A stretch of DNA of 64,000 bases from Catonia carolina (lineage: Eukaryota; Arthropoda; Insecta; Hemiptera; Achilidae), in assembly GCA_035578175.1 (NCBI GenBank), contig JAQMRL010000014.1, positions 13,530,274 through 13,594,273 on the forward strand, read 5' to 3'. A program made the translations under genes and the position numbers. Position 1 is the stretch's first letter. Each line of letters opens with the position of its first letter. Under the pieces are notes generated by a model. It saw nothing but the letters and a program-made list of their open reading frames with translations. It was not told the origin of the DNA and searched no databases. Positions 33,801 to 45,747 of the stretch are shown one piece after another.

Positions 33801-34140
33801 ATCTATTAGACGATGAAAGCAAGTTTGCAGGGTCAAATAGTTGTAGTTTTTCTGCAGCTAACTCAAAGAGTTTTGCGTAAGCGTCTTTGAAAAAACTAAT
33901 TTTCAACTTCCAGACGGATGCGACTGCTGCAGGTGACTGGTTGCCAAAGCAATCGATGCAGCCGACGCTTGCGATCTCTTGCGTTGGATGCATAAACGGA
34001 ACCACTTCTTAAGAAATCCATTTGATGAGAAATGGCAGTGACACATGCAGTAATCGCATGCGACGATCGCACAAACGAAACCGCACCTTTAGATAAACGA
34101 CTGTTGTACGTCCATAAGAAATTCAATGTGATTTGCCGTC
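33801..34140 (-). other. Unrecognised GC-richer block with overlapping minus-strand frames
   Basis: Two overlapping frames (34126-33896 and 34005-33799) of 76 and 68 codons have no motif I recognise. The DNA is richer in CpG than its neighbours (CGATCGTCGCATGCG, GCAGCCGACGC). It could be an old DNA-transposon or minisatellite-like unit, or a stray exon; I cannot decide. Confidence 0.3.
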
Positions 34141-34167
34141 CGATTTATTTTAATTGTTGTTGTAATG

Positions 34168-34181
34168 GTTACCATGGTAAC
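34168..34181. promoter_or_regulatory. Perfect RFX X-box palindrome
   Basis: GTTACCATGGTAAC is a perfect 14 bp palindrome equal to the symmetric X-box consensus bound by RFX factors (GTTNCC-AT-GGNAAC). Without an adjacent recognised gene, function is speculative. Confidence 0.35.
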
Positions 34182-34435
34182 AGGGCGGCCGCTCGGTGAC
34201 CAATTATCTATAACATATGTTGCATGGTTAGATTGTAATTAAGACAGCTTGTTACCGATCCATTAATAGGATATATGCCGTAGTCTACGTTTTAAATGTC
34301 TAGTATACACACTCGGTGTGCACAAAACAATTTGACAAAATTATTAACCAACAAATTTACTATCTCAAAAACCCTGAACACTCGGTGAGATTTTCTCTCG
34401 AGGCTTAGAAAGTTTATATTTTTTTGAACCATTTT

Positions 34436-35797
34436 TGCTTTCTCCTGTCTATATGAATATATAGGAAGGAAAGTATTGTTTTCATGTCGATTTTTCGAAA
34501 TTGGGTTTTCACCGGATATACACAATTACAGACCCCCTGAACCCATAATATATGTTTTTAGCGATTGGTCTGTGTATGTGTGTACGCGTGCGCGCGTGTA
34601 TGTTTGTGTGTGTGTGTGCGTGCGTGTGTGTGTGTGTGTGTGGGTAAACAAATATGTCAAGAACGGATCATCGTACGAACTTGAAACTTGTTAAGTACTA
34701 CTAGAGAACCCGACACAACAAACATTTCCATCAAAATTGGTCAACCAAAAGAAGTAGTAATTTATTCGTAGCCTATAACTTTTCACTATTTTGCGATTTT
34801 CTCAAAAATGGCTCTCTGAGTTTTTAAAAATCGGTTCATTTACTAAATTTTTTATGCTCTACAAGATAGGGTAAACGTCTTGTCTGTTAAAATTTTTGAA
34901 AACGCTGTTTTCTCGTAAAAAAATTGTTTATAAGATTTCAGCGTTAATATGCATTATGGCGCAAAATAATATGAAAAAAATAAGTTGTAGAGAATTTAAA
35001 ATTCTACAACTTTTATCTCAAACATTTTTTTGTATAACGCTTAGTTTAGCGGTAATTAGTGATTTTCTGTTTTTCTTTATGAAAATCTGTACAAAAATCG
35101 ATTTTTTAAAATTTCAGCCCTATTATGCATTTTGTGACAAAAGTTTATAATAAAATTTATAGGAAATTACAAGATTTAAAACTTTTATTTAGAGCACTTT
35201 TCTCTACAGAGCCTAATTTAGCGTGAAAGAGTGATTTTCCGTATTTTTAAGCCAAACTGAGGTTGATTTTCATTTTGCGTCTTTCACTCATGATTAAAAT
35301 TAGGTTATGTTTATTGAGGTTAGTTTTTTTGTTTGTTTCTAATGTTTTATTACTAATGTTAGGTTGTTGTTGTTTAGGTCATCAGCCGAAAAGCTGGTTT
35401 GAACCTGTAGAGGTTTTGCTAAGTAAAATGAGGAGTGAGGTGGTTTACCATTGCCTTCCTCACTGAATAGAAAAGTATGCTTATCAGCATGCCGGGCCCT
35501 CTGAAAAGCACATATTTTCCACTCTGCAAATGACACCTTCACTTTACTTTACTTTCAGAGGAGATAACTCTGATTAGTGTCACAGTACACCTCTACCTCT
35601 TCTGTTTTTAAATGATTCCAGTCATTTAATTGGCTGACCATGTGATAAGAAACAGAACTATTTATTTTAGCCCAGCAATGAACAGATTGAGAGTAAATAA
35701 TTTGACTCTCCATCTGTCTGTTATGGGCAGAATGTTAGGTTATATTGTTCATTATTTGCATTGGCAAGAGAAAGTTGTGTGAGTGTTTCACACCAGA
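34436..35797 (-). mobile_element. HLE copy carrying SINE1
   Basis: Starts TGCTTTCTCCTGTC with the hairpin, has a GT tract at about 34571-34642, both internal units and the terminus CACACCAGA. SINE1 sits in the AATGTTAGGTT segment. TAGCCTA at 34769-34775 replaces a consensus TA. Confidence 0.87.
35366..35730 (-). mobile_element. SINE1 copy in HLE
   Basis: Reverse-oriented SINE1 flanked by the 11 bp duplication AATGTTAGGTT (35355-35365 and 35731-35741). An uninterrupted HLE has this sequence once. Confidence 0.92.
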
Positions 35798-36318
35798 TTT
35801 TTTAATATCCGCTTAAATCAATTTAAAAAAAAATTAACTAATTTCATTGTGTCATTAAGGACACAATTATAGCCATTGAAGGGTTCGGGAGAACACAGTG
35901 CTAACCCCCATCAACATAATTTTACACAATTTCATTTTAAAAGTTTACTGAAATCTACAAATCATGTTTTTGAATTTTGGTGAAACATTTGTTATTTTCT
36001 TTTAATCTATATTCTTAAGATAGTAAATATAGCCTCCTGTTTAAAACGTGCTGTATATTTTATTTTTACAAAATATTTAAGAAAAATTATGTTGAAAATT
36101 TTGTGGGTTAGCAATTTCTTCTGCCGACCCCTTCAATTATAGCAATAGCACAATATAGTTAGCACAATTATTATTTGATTGAATGTCAATCAAATAATTT
36201 TGTGCTAACGAAACAATAAGTATTTATTATTTAATTTAAAATCGCGCAACAGCTCAATTTATTAGCGACTATGCTAGGTTATTTAACCTGTGGGTTTTAA
36301 CTTCTGAACAATTTACAG
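35798..36318. other. Spacer with a 22 bp-stem hairpin
   Basis: Nothing coding. At 36159-36208, TTAGCACAATTATTATTTG and its near-complement, with one indel, form a stem of about 22 bp around a 4-5 base loop. Confidence 0.5.
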
Positions 36319-36392
36319 ACCATAACAACTGGGAATCAAACCCGGGACTTCCGTGTTGTAAGCTAGTGTACGACCACTACACTAAAATAAGT
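36319..36392 (-). pseudogene. tRNA-like sequence (degenerate tRNA or SINE head)
   Basis: On the minus strand it has an A-box-like TAGTGTAGTGGTCGTACAC and a B-box-like CCCGGGTTTGATTCCC at tRNA spacing, and resembles tRNA-Val. The acceptor ends do not pair and the anticodon arm is poor, so a functional tRNA is unlikely. Confidence 0.5.
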
Positions 36393-36439
36393 ACTAAATT
36401 TTTATTCAAATTACAAAGAACACACAAATTATTTTTTAC

Positions 36440-36645
36440 GCATTTTATTTGCTCATAAGTTACAGGCAGCTGGAATGTTAAATTATTTGCACTCGATCTG
36501 CTAGTTCAAGGACTACAAAATATAGTTCTGTTTCTTTACACACGGTCAGTCAATTATATAACTAAATTATTTAACAACAGAAGAGGACGAGGTTAAAAAG
36601 ATACTAGTCAGAGTTATCTCCTCTGAGAGTTATAAATTTCATTAT
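36440..36645 (+). mobile_element. SINE1 copy, 3' truncated
   Basis: Diverged SINE1 head (GGAATGTTAAATTATTTGCA) through ATAAATTTCATTATAC. The second half is missing, and HLE sequence follows directly. Confidence 0.72.
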
Positions 36646-37394
36646 ACTTGAAACTTAAGTTAGATACTACTACCGGATCAGACATGAATATACAGTATTC
36701 ATCAAAATCGGTCAACCGGAAATAGTAGTTTATTCATGTCAATTTTCACTTTTTTGCGATTTTCTCAAAACTTCTACGATTCTTTTTAAAATCGCCTCAT
36801 TTACTAAATTATTTATGCTCTACAAGATAGGGTAGGCGCCATGTCTGCTGAAATTCTTGGAAAGAGTGTTTACTCGTAACAAAATTGTTTTTTAAGATTG
36901 CGGCTTTTGTATGCATTTAAGCGCAAATATGTAAAATAAAAGTTGTAGAAAATTTAAAATTTTACAACTTTTATTTATAATATTTTTTTTATAACGCTTA
37001 GTTTAGCGGTAATTAGCGATTTTCTGTTTTTTTCTCACGAAAACGTGTAAAATATTGATTTTTTTTAAAGATTTCAGCCTTAGTATGCATTTTACGACAA
37101 AAATTGTGCAATAAAATTAATAGAAAATTAAAATATCTAGGCCTACAACTTTTATTTAGAGAATTTTTCTCTACAAAGCCTAGTTTAGCGCGAAAGGTTG
37201 ATTTTTCGTATATTAAAGCCAATTTTAGGTGGATTTTCATTTTGCGTCTTTCACTCATGATTAAAATTAGGATATGTTTATGGAGGTTAGTTTTTTTGTT
37301 TATTTCTAATGTTTTATTACTAATGTTAGGTTAGACTATATTGTTCATTATTTGCATTGGCAAGTGAAAAGTTGTGTGATTCTTTCACACCAGA
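36646..37394 (-). mobile_element. HLE copy, 3' end missing
   Basis: Begins at CTTGAAACTTAAGTTAGATA and contains both internal units and the 5' terminus. It carries TAGGCCTA at 37138-37145 and a TAGACTA in the GGTTATATTG segment (about 37331-37337). Confidence 0.8.
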
Positions 37395-38047
37395 TTTTTA
37401 CTATTTGTACAGTAATAGAGAATTGTATTTGTCAATTTGTCTTTTTCTCAAAAAATATTCACAAATTCGTCCTACTTATTTTCCAAAAGTGCACTAAGTC
37501 GATGAACTTAGTTTAGTTTTGGAAAACACACGTGAACTTAGTGTATTTTGGAAAACAACCTAACAGTATGTACGAGAATAAAGTAACGAAATGTAGCTAC
37601 TCATAAGTTGAACTGTAAGTTATTTCACAAGGATAAGGAATAATTTTGAAATAAATTTCAAAGAAACCGCTTAGTATTCTTAACTTATAAAAACAAAATA
37701 TTTTAGATATTATTAATAATACATAACTAAATCCTGGATATAATAAAATTAACAGATAGCCTACATCTACTTTTTGAAAAATTTATCATCCTTCATAAAA
37801 AAATGTCTATTGAACTGAAAATATTACACGAGCCTATAAAAATTATTGTTTCAGTCTGTATCAAGTTATTTAATTTTATTAACAATACTTAAAATAGGCC
37901 TACACTAAAACACACGTCACACGAACTCGTATGACAACAATAACCTGTTGCAACTCATCACAAGAATAATGTAGCGGGTTCACCTTGTGCGCATGCGCGG
38001 GTGACAGTAGAGTTTAGAATTTAACAAAAATGGAATGTCACAACCAG
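37395..38047. other. Spacer with an NRF1-type palindrome
   Basis: TGCGCATGCGCG at 37988-37999 matches the palindromic NRF1/ewg motif and is followed 39 bases later by an ATG. No continuing gene is recognisable. Confidence 0.4.
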
Positions 38048-38520
38048 GTATCGAAAACTACAAGAGATAGCAACAGTTTTTTAGCAACAGTAAACAGTTT
38101 TTGGATTTCTAATCTACACAGTTAGTTAGTGGGCGTAGATTGGATTTAAAGTTCCGGTTTTGACCGGCAAAGGGTCAAAACCGGAAGTCAAGGAGTCAAA
38201 GTCAAAAACTACAAGAGATACGAACAACCCGTTTTCAGATTCATAATCCAAACAAATAGTTATAGATCCTGGATTGGGTTTGAAGTTCATGTTTTGACCG
38301 GAAGTGGACCAAATGGAAGTGAAGAAATCAAAGTCGGAATTTTGAAACAAAAATAGTGTCATTTCATTCCTCTTAAATAGTAGATACAGAATTATTCAGA
38401 TTTAAAGTTCCGGTTTCGACCGGAAATGAGTTAAAACCGGAAATCAAGAAATTAGTCAGAATTCCGAAACAAAAATAGTGTCATTCGATTCCTCTTAAAG
38501 AGTAGATAAAAAAATCATTA
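38048..38520. repeat. Minisatellite, about 125 bp period
   Basis: TTAAAGTTCCGGTTTTGACC-type segments recur near 38149, 38280 and 38402. AAACTACAAGAGATA recurs at about 38052 and 38206, and AAACAAAAATAGTGTCATT recurs in the last two units. The CCGGTTTTGACC / GGTCAAAACCGG arms in the first unit form a hairpin. Confidence 0.8.
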
Positions 38521-38666
38521 TTGGCTTTTGCTATAAATTAGAGGCGTGCCCTAAGCCTTTTTAGCATTCGCCATGCAACGCGTCGTTTCATGAAAGGGTT
38601 TTTTGTAATAACCTAATCTAAAATTAATTTGATTGTAATTTTTTTAATCGACTGAGTGTTATAATG

Positions 38667-39065
38667 ATGTTATTGTTTAGGTCAACAGCCGAAAGGCTGG
38701 TTTGAACCTTTAGAGGTTTTACTAAGTAAATCAAGAAACAAGATGGTTTACTAATGCCTTCCTCACTGAGTGGAAAAGTATGCTTATCAGCATTCCAGGC
38801 TCTCCAAAATGCACCCACTTTCCACCATGCAAATGACACCTATTTACTTCATTCACCAAAGGGTCTGGCTGTATAATGAAATTCATTACTCTCAGAGGAG
38901 ATAACTCTGACTGGTGTCTTGTATACCTCTACCTCTTCTGTTGATAAATAGATTAGGTATATAATAGGCTGACTATGTGATAAGAAACAGAACTATTTTT
39001 TGTAGTCCTGGAACCAACAGATCGAGTGCAATTAATTTAACACTCCACTTGCCCGTTATGGGGAC
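38667..39065 (-). mobile_element. SINE1 copy
   Basis: Full-length but diverged, reverse orientation, flanked by GTTATAATG (38658-38666 and 39066-39074). Confidence 0.87.
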
Positions 39066-39110
39066 GTTATAATGTATTATATTGTTAATAAATAAAATTG
39101 CTGTTGTTGT

Positions 39111-39555
39111 TCTTCTGCCTTTCAAGGATTAGGCATCTCTGCCTGTTCCGAACCTCTCAAATCTGCCAATCTTTTTCTCGGGCGTCCTCGTTCTCTCCTG
39201 CCCTCCGGCTTATAGCCCAGTGTCTGCTTATGGATCGTATCCTCCCACGTTCTGTTTACATGCTCTAACCACTGCATTCTGTTCTGGAATACATTGTTGT
39301 TTACAGAAAAGATGTTGAGTTCTTTCCTTATCTCGGTATTCCTGTAACGATCTTCTCTCCTTTACCCACTCGTATGTCGACAAAAATTCATTTCAGATGC
39401 TTGCAATCTACTCTCCTCTCGATTTGATAGCACCTAAGTTTCACTGCCAGAGTAGGGTCGTCACTGCTAATGTTTTATAAAATTTCACCCTCGTGTTTTT
39501 GCTGGTGCTATTTTTTAAAATGCGGTAGATAGTTCCGCATATTTGCTGAAATAAT
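39111..39555 (-). pseudogene. LINE-B (RTE-like) 3' fragment
   Basis: Close relative of 22717-23221: the same 3' end (CCTAATCCTTGAAAGGCAGA on the minus strand) and the same polymerase C-terminal region. Less rearranged in its middle, with an extra stretch around 39250-39340. Confidence 0.8.
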
Positions 39556-40056
39556 TTTTATAAGATTAAAAGTAGAATCCCGAAATAACCTGGACTAAAT
39601 GTTATAGAATACTTTTTAAAATTTGAAAAATTTATAATAAAAATGTCAAATAATTTTTTGATCACCGTGTATGTGTATTGAATACAGAAGAATTAAAATG
39701 GTTATTCGGTCTTCTTCTAAAGTTAATAATTTAATGAAAAGCACGTAGTATCCGCATCTGAAACAGATTGCTTTTATACCCGTGTTCATAATATAACCAC
39801 CTAAGTTTAGTGAGATTCTGTTCGTTTACAGCCATTCTAATTACTGGAGGTGAAAATTGAATGCATTCCTTATAATAGCTTAGTTATATACATTCTCCAC
39901 AAAAGATATTTAAAAAATTAATAAATAATAATAATAATAATAAAATCGATATCTATTCACTGACATCAGGAAATCTTCACTAACTAAACCTATACAAACT
40001 TGTAATATCATTTAATTTTTTAAGTTCCTTTTGGGTTGTAGGGAATTTTTAAAAAA
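39556..40056. other. Spacer with short (AAT)n
   Basis: (AAT)n near 39925-39945. Nothing else recognised. Confidence 0.5.
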
Positions 40057-40787
40057 TCTGGTGTGAAACACTCACACAACTTTCTCTTGTCAGTGCAAAT
40101 AATTAACAATATAACAAAACATTAGAAATAAACAAAATAAACTAACTTTGATAAACATAATCTGATTTTAATCATGAGCGAAAGACGCAAACTGAAATTC
40201 TCAGTTTGGTCAAAAAATACGGAAAATCACTCTTTCACGCTAAACTAGGTTCTGTAGAGAAAAATGCTCTAAATAAAAGTTGTAGATATTTTAATTTCCA
40301 ATAAATTTGATTATATACAATTTTGTCGTAAAATGCATGCTAACGCGAAAATCCTTAAAAAATCGATATATTTTACACGTTTTCGTGAGAAAAAACAGAA
40401 AATCGCTAATTGCCGCTAAAATAAGCGTTGTACAAGAAAATGTTTTAAATAAAAGTTGTAGGATTTTTAATTCTCTACAACTTTTATAATATACATTTTT
40501 GCGTTAAAATGCATATTAAAGCCGTAATCTTAAAAAACAATTGTTTACGTGAAAACAGTCTTTAATTTAATAAATGAGGCGATTTTTAAAAAAATCATAG
40601 GACCGGTTTTTTTTTTGAGAAAATCGCAAAAAATGAAAAATTACACAAATAACTACTTCTTCCGGTTGGCCGATTTTGATGAAAATGTTCGTGTCGGGTC
40701 CGGTAGTGGTATCTAACTTAAGTTTCAAGTTTCAAGTTCGTACGATGTTCTTGAGATATTTTATTCACACACACAGACCAATCGTTG
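40057..40787 (+). mobile_element. HLE copy, 3' end missing
   Basis: Starts TCTGGTGTGAAACACTCACA, has both internal units, and stops at the short (CA)n site (CACACACAGACCAATCG). Confidence 0.83.
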
Positions 40788-40789
40788 TG

Positions 40790-41679
40790 TTTGTACAATT
40801 TTTAGGTTGTACCGTTGTAAGGTACAATTGTACAAACAATGGAAGTTATGGTAATTCCTAATTACTCTATTGTTTAAAATCCTAAAATTTGTTTTGTCAA
40901 TTATCATTCTTTCAAATTGACTTTAACAGTCGTTCATTATCTCAGCAACTGTAGCCTTCCTTAATTGCAACTGTTTCTTAATTTCCTTGTAACTGTACTT
41001 TCCGTCCGCCATCTTCGAGTCCATTTTTTATTAGGTATTGTTTCAGAATTAAAACAAATCCCGAACAAGGTTTTTCCATGGTTTTCTTTTAATCTCTAGA
41101 TCCCTCAGGTGTTTAAACAGTTCTTTTTTATCTTCCGTAATGTATAGCTAATATCTTCCACTCACCTTATTTTTATGGGATAGATAGATGGTTTTCCTAA
41201 TTATCATAAGTTTCATTACTGAAGAAAACTCATTAAATAATCCTGGAAAAAGCCCCATTGTTAGAATAAGTTACATTTGAATGGTAGTTACAAATAAGAT
41301 GTAAATATAGCCAACTGTCAATCATCTCATACGGGGTAGTTTCTTTGGACGGGCGTATTTCCCCCTCTGTATTTGTGGCCCTTTCTTTCACCTGTCAACT
41401 TACAGCCGATCATTGGGATGGTTCTTCTTCCTTTTGTCTCTCCAGGTTGGTTGACCGGTTGGTGAGAAACGGAGGCTTGTCAACCAGAGGTTTCCTGATT
41501 CTGATCCAGCAAATAAAAATCAGTTCCCTTGGGACTTAAGAGTGGAACAGTTAGTAATGAAGGAGCAATAGCCTGTTTGAAAAAGTGATTAGGAAAACGA
41601 GGGGAAGAAGAAGAAAGATGAAAAATATTTAATTGGAGCTAAATTCATTCGTATATTTATTAAAAGTTTGTTAAGTTTT
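40790..41679. other. Spacer, nothing recognised
   Basis: A GC-richer stretch at 41330-41560 has a 64-codon frame with no recognisable motif. Not supported as a gene. Confidence 0.45.
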
Positions 41680-41957
41680 GTTTGTTGTTGTTTACGTCAT
41701 CAGCCGAAAGACTGGTTTGAACCTCTACAGGTTTTACTAAGTAAAACGAGGAGTGAGGTGGTTTACCATTGCCTCACTGAGTGAAAAAGTACGCTTATCA
41801 ACATGCCGAGCCCTCTGAAAAGCGCATTTTTCACTCTGCAAATGACACCTTCACTTCATTCACCACAGGGTCTGGCTGTATAATGAAATTCATTACTTTC
41901 AGAGGATATAACTCTGATTAGTATCTTTTACACCTCTACCTATTTTGTTCTTAAATG
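41680..41957 (-). mobile_element. SINE1 copy, 5' truncated
   Basis: Reverse-oriented from the GTTGTTGTTTACGTCATCAG tail to ACCTCTACCTATTTTGTTC. The SINE head is missing. Confidence 0.85.
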
Positions 41958-42956
41958 TCGTGAAAGAAAAAGGATGGCTATATTTTAAAATAGGTTAGAG
42001 TAATTTAAGAATAAGTTTGTTGTTAAGTGATGTATTATATTTTGTAGTTGAATGCAAAGAAACGGAGCTATATTAATTCAATTTTCTCATGCTCTACTGA
42101 TAGAGCTGGCGCCCAATATTCTTTTATCATTCGGTTTTAAATCCGTATTTGCCCACCGGTAAGGTTAAAGATGGTGCAGGGGGTTTCCATTAAGAGTCAA
42201 ACCAAAACAGTGGGTGGATAGAAGAAAGGAGAAATCCTACAGTGAGCGAATATTAAGAATTTTGGCTATAAAAAAACTTCGAGAAACGTTTTAAATCACC
42301 TCACGTGGTCCACAATTTTCCCTATACGAGGAAAAATTACAACCCGTGCGATTTTTAACCTCAACCTAATTGTAACCCCACTTACAGTTATTGCAAATAA
42401 TGTAAAATATATTTATAAACAAAACATTGACACATTGTGCAACTCAAACTTAATTAAAAATTGAATCTTTCTTAACTTATCATAAGTTATAAAATTTCGG
42501 AGCACGCATTATCGCCGACGCATGTAAGTCGAATACTATATTAATAAATAAATAAAGATATACACTTTGTATTTATAATATATTTTTAATAATTACATAC
42601 TGAACGTATAACCGAACAAATTGCTTAATAAAAAAATAAAAACAATTTGTAATTAAACAACTTGAATAGTACTAAAGTTGTTTAATAAATATAAACAGTC
42701 GTTAAAGAAAATGAAATTAAAAGTGCTTAGAAATAAAATTAACCCTGATTAATTACAAATTTTGTAATAATAAAATTAATAAACGCGATGAAACGGTTTG
42801 AAAGTTTCAACGTCGTACAAAATAAAGCGGAGAAAAATAAAATAGGTTTTAAAAGTAGGAGGCGAACTGAGGTAAGCCAACTTATTTTATTACTTGTGAC
42901 GTAGTTCGATATAGGCCGATCCATAAATTGTTTGACAATTATAGTTCAGCCGCTCA
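41958..42956. other. AT-rich spacer
   Basis: A stretch at about 42090-42165 (GCTCTACTGATAGAGC followed by CGGTTTTAAATCCG) weakly resembles a tRNA D arm and B box, perhaps an old SINE head. Otherwise nothing recognised. Confidence 0.4.
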
Positions 42957-43265
42957 AGTTTGCTCCTACTGTCAACAAACCAAAACCAGCTACTACAGGG
43001 TGCACGCTAGAGTCCGTGACTTTACGGATGTCGTATTCCTATTAAGAGAACTATTTTTTAAATTATAAGTACTTAAAGTACTAAAAACATCAGTCGTGAT
43101 ATGATGTAGGCCTAACAATTTCATTTATAAAAATACTTTTAAAAGTATTTTGTATTTAAATACTTTTGAAAGTATTTTGTTGTTACTTTTTAATCAGCGT
43201 GTATACATTTTTACATAATGCGCATGCTCAGTGACGTCATTATTTGTTTACTTTAGGAGCAAACT
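42957..43265. mobile_element. Putative MITE (309 bp) with 13-24 bp inverted ends
   Basis: AAGTTTGCTCCTA at 42957-42969 is exactly inverted at 43253-43265. With mismatches the match extends to about 24 bp (TGTCAACAAA against AGTAAACAAA). Inside are two adjacent palindromes (43131-43150 and 43157-43176) and a CRE-type TGACGTCA at 43232-43239. No clear target duplication, so the class is open. Confidence 0.5.
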
Positions 43266-43396
43266 TAGAGAGGCTGGACTGTACGTATATTATATTAAAA
43301 TATATATTGTGTAATTAATACAAGGACTAATTAAATTCACTTAACGTGGGTGGAGAGAATGTTGTTTTATATGGAACATATTTATATAAAAGTTTT

Positions 43397-43990
43397 TAGT
43401 GTTTAACGCTCACACGACTTTTTCTTGGCAATGTAAATAATGAACAATATAATCTAACATTTGAAAAAAACGTAAAAACTTACCTCAAAAACATAACCTA
43501 ATTATTTTAATCATGAGTGAATGATCAAAATGAAAACCAACCTTAGTTTGGCTTAATAATACGGAAAATCACTTTCACCCTAAACTACGGTAGGCTCTAA
43601 GATTAGGCGGTTTTTGAGAAAAATCGTGAAAACGTGAATAATTACACGAATAAATTACTATTTCCGGTTGACCAATTTTGATGAAAATGTTCTTGTCGAG
43701 TCCTCTAGTGGTATTTAACTTGAGTTTCAAGTTTCAAATTCGTACGATGTTCCGTTCTTGAGATATTTTGTTCACACACACACACACATACACACGCACG
43801 CACGCACGCACGCACGCACACACAAACACACACACACACACACACACACACAGCAATTGCCAAAAACATGGTTTTGGGGTTTAGTGGGTCTGCAAACGTG
43901 TATCCGGTGAAAACTCGATTACGAAAAATTGACTAGAAAACAATACTTTCCTTCTTACACATACAGCCTATGTATATAGGCAAGACATAG
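43397..43990 (+). mobile_element. HLE copy with internal deletion
   Basis: Has both ends (degraded 5' TAGTGTTTAACGCTCACACG; 3' hairpin region and GGCAAGACATAGTA) but lacks both internal units: TAGGCTCTAAGATT is joined to GGCGGTTTTTGAG. It carries a long CA tract. Confidence 0.8.
43772..43850. repeat. (CA)n / (CG CA)n microsatellite in HLE
   Basis: CA repeats with a central GCAC-repeat block at the family's fixed microsatellite site. Confidence 0.95.
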
Positions 43991-43992
43991 TA

Positions 43993-44700
43993 AAAATCTA
44001 CCTCTGTAGAACAAATATACACGTAAATAATTATGTGCCGCTAAACTCCGTAGAAAAAAATCCTTGAATCAAAAGTTGTAGGTTTTTAAAAAATATACTT
44101 TAACTTTTATTTTATTACTTTTTATCGTAAAATGCATATTTTGGCAAGATATTAAAAAAATTCTCTTTTTAATAAATTTGGTAAGGAAAATATACAAAAT
44201 TCTTAATTGACAATAAATTGACCGTTGTAATAACAAATATTTGAACTAAAGATTGTAGGTTTCTTAACATCCTACAACTTTAATTATGTAGCTGCATTTT
44301 TGCCCTTACATGCATTTTCGGGCGCAATCTTAAATAAAAAAAAAAAACACTTTTTACCACGAGTGCACAAAAACCTTCCCAAGAATCTCAGCAAACATAA
44401 CGCGTATCATACGCTATTATCTCGTAGAGAATAAAATATGTAGTTAATGAGCCAATTTTAAAAAATCGTTGTAGCTGTCATTGAGAAAATTGCAAGAAAG
44501 TAAAGTAACTTCCGGTTGACCGATTTTGATGAAAATGTTCGTGTCGGATCCGGTACTGGTGTCTAACTTAAGTTTTAAGTTTCAACTTTGTACGATGTTC
44601 CGTTCTTAAGATATTCTGTTCACACACACATACAGACCAATCGTTAAAACATGTTTTTTTGGATTCAAGGGGTCTGAAAACGTGTATATCCGGTTAAATG
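43993..44700 (+). mobile_element. HLE copy, diverged and 5' truncated
   Basis: Degenerate internal units (CTAAACTCCGTAGAAAAAAA and AAAGTTGTAGG) leading to a well-preserved TTCCGGTTGACCGATTTTGA ... CCAATCGTTAAAACATG segment. It ends before the 3' hairpin. Directly downstream of another HLE in the same orientation. Confidence 0.7.
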
Positions 44701-44805
44701 AAAATACACTTTCAGCTCTCAGTAGGCTATATAAAACTCAAATCAACAATTTAATTCTCTGAATACCTTTTGAATAAAATTTACTATTACTCTTGTTAAC
44801 ATTTT

Positions 44806-45727
44806 TACTTTCTCTTGCCTATATGAATATAAATATAGAAAGGAATACATTGTTCTTATGTTGATTTTTCGAAATCGAGTTTTCACCGGATCTACAAGTT
44901 TTCAGATCTCCTGAACCCAAAAAACATGTTTTTGGCGATTGGTCTGTGTGTGTGTCAACACAATATCTCAGGAACGGAACATCGTACAAAGTTGAAACTT
45001 AAAACTTAAGTTAGACATCACTACCGGATCCAACACGAATATTTTCATCAAAAATTGGTCAACCGGAAGTAGTAAATTATTCGTGTCACTTTTCCCTATT
45101 TTGCGATTTTCTCAAAAACAGGTCTTACAATTTTTTTTAAATCAACTTATTTGCTAAATTTGTTATGCTCTATAAGATATTGTAGGCGCCATGTCTGCTG
45201 AAATTCTTGGAGAGGCTGTTTTCACGTAAAAAAATTGTTTTTTTAAGATTGCGGCTTTAATACCTATGCATTTTAGAGCAAAACTTTAGTATGTATAATA
45301 AAAATTTGTAGACAATTAACCGTACTACTTTTATTTGAAATATTTTTTTGTATAACGCTTAGTTTAGCGGTAATTAGTGATTTTATGTTTTTTTCTCACG
45401 AAAACGTGAAAAAATCAATTCTTTCACGATTTCAGCCATAATAGTCTATATAATAAAATTTATAGAAAATCAAAAGATCTACCAACAACTTTCATTTTAA
45501 GCATTTTTCTCTATATAGCGTAGTTTAGCGTGAAAAAGTGATTTTCCGTATTTTTAAGCCGAACTAATGTTGATTTTCATTTTTCGTCTGTCACTCATGA
45601 TTAAAATTAGGTTATGTTTATCAAGGTTAGTTTTTTGTTTGTTTCTAACGTTTTATCACTAATATTAGGTTATATTGTTCATTATTTGCATTGGCAAGAG
45701 GAAGTTGTGTGAGCGTTTCACACCAGA
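44806..45727 (-). mobile_element. HLE copy, near full length
   Basis: TACTTTCTCTTGCC ... CACACCAGA, 922 bp, with a short GT tract. It carries TACCTA at 45261-45266 in place of TA. Confidence 0.87.
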
Positions 45728-45747
45728 TTTTTTTTGTTTCCAAATTC

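Noticed and set aside
33799..34126. Host gene on the minus strand
   Set aside because: Two short overlapping frames, no recognised motif, no splice evidence; left as unassigned.
36319..36392. Possible functional tRNA-Val
   Set aside because: Acceptor stem does not pair and the anticodon arm is poor; kept only as a tRNA-like remnant.
41330..41560. GC-richer stretch with a 64-codon frame
   Set aside because: No recognisable motif, no repeat relatives in the window and no start or stop context supporting a gene.
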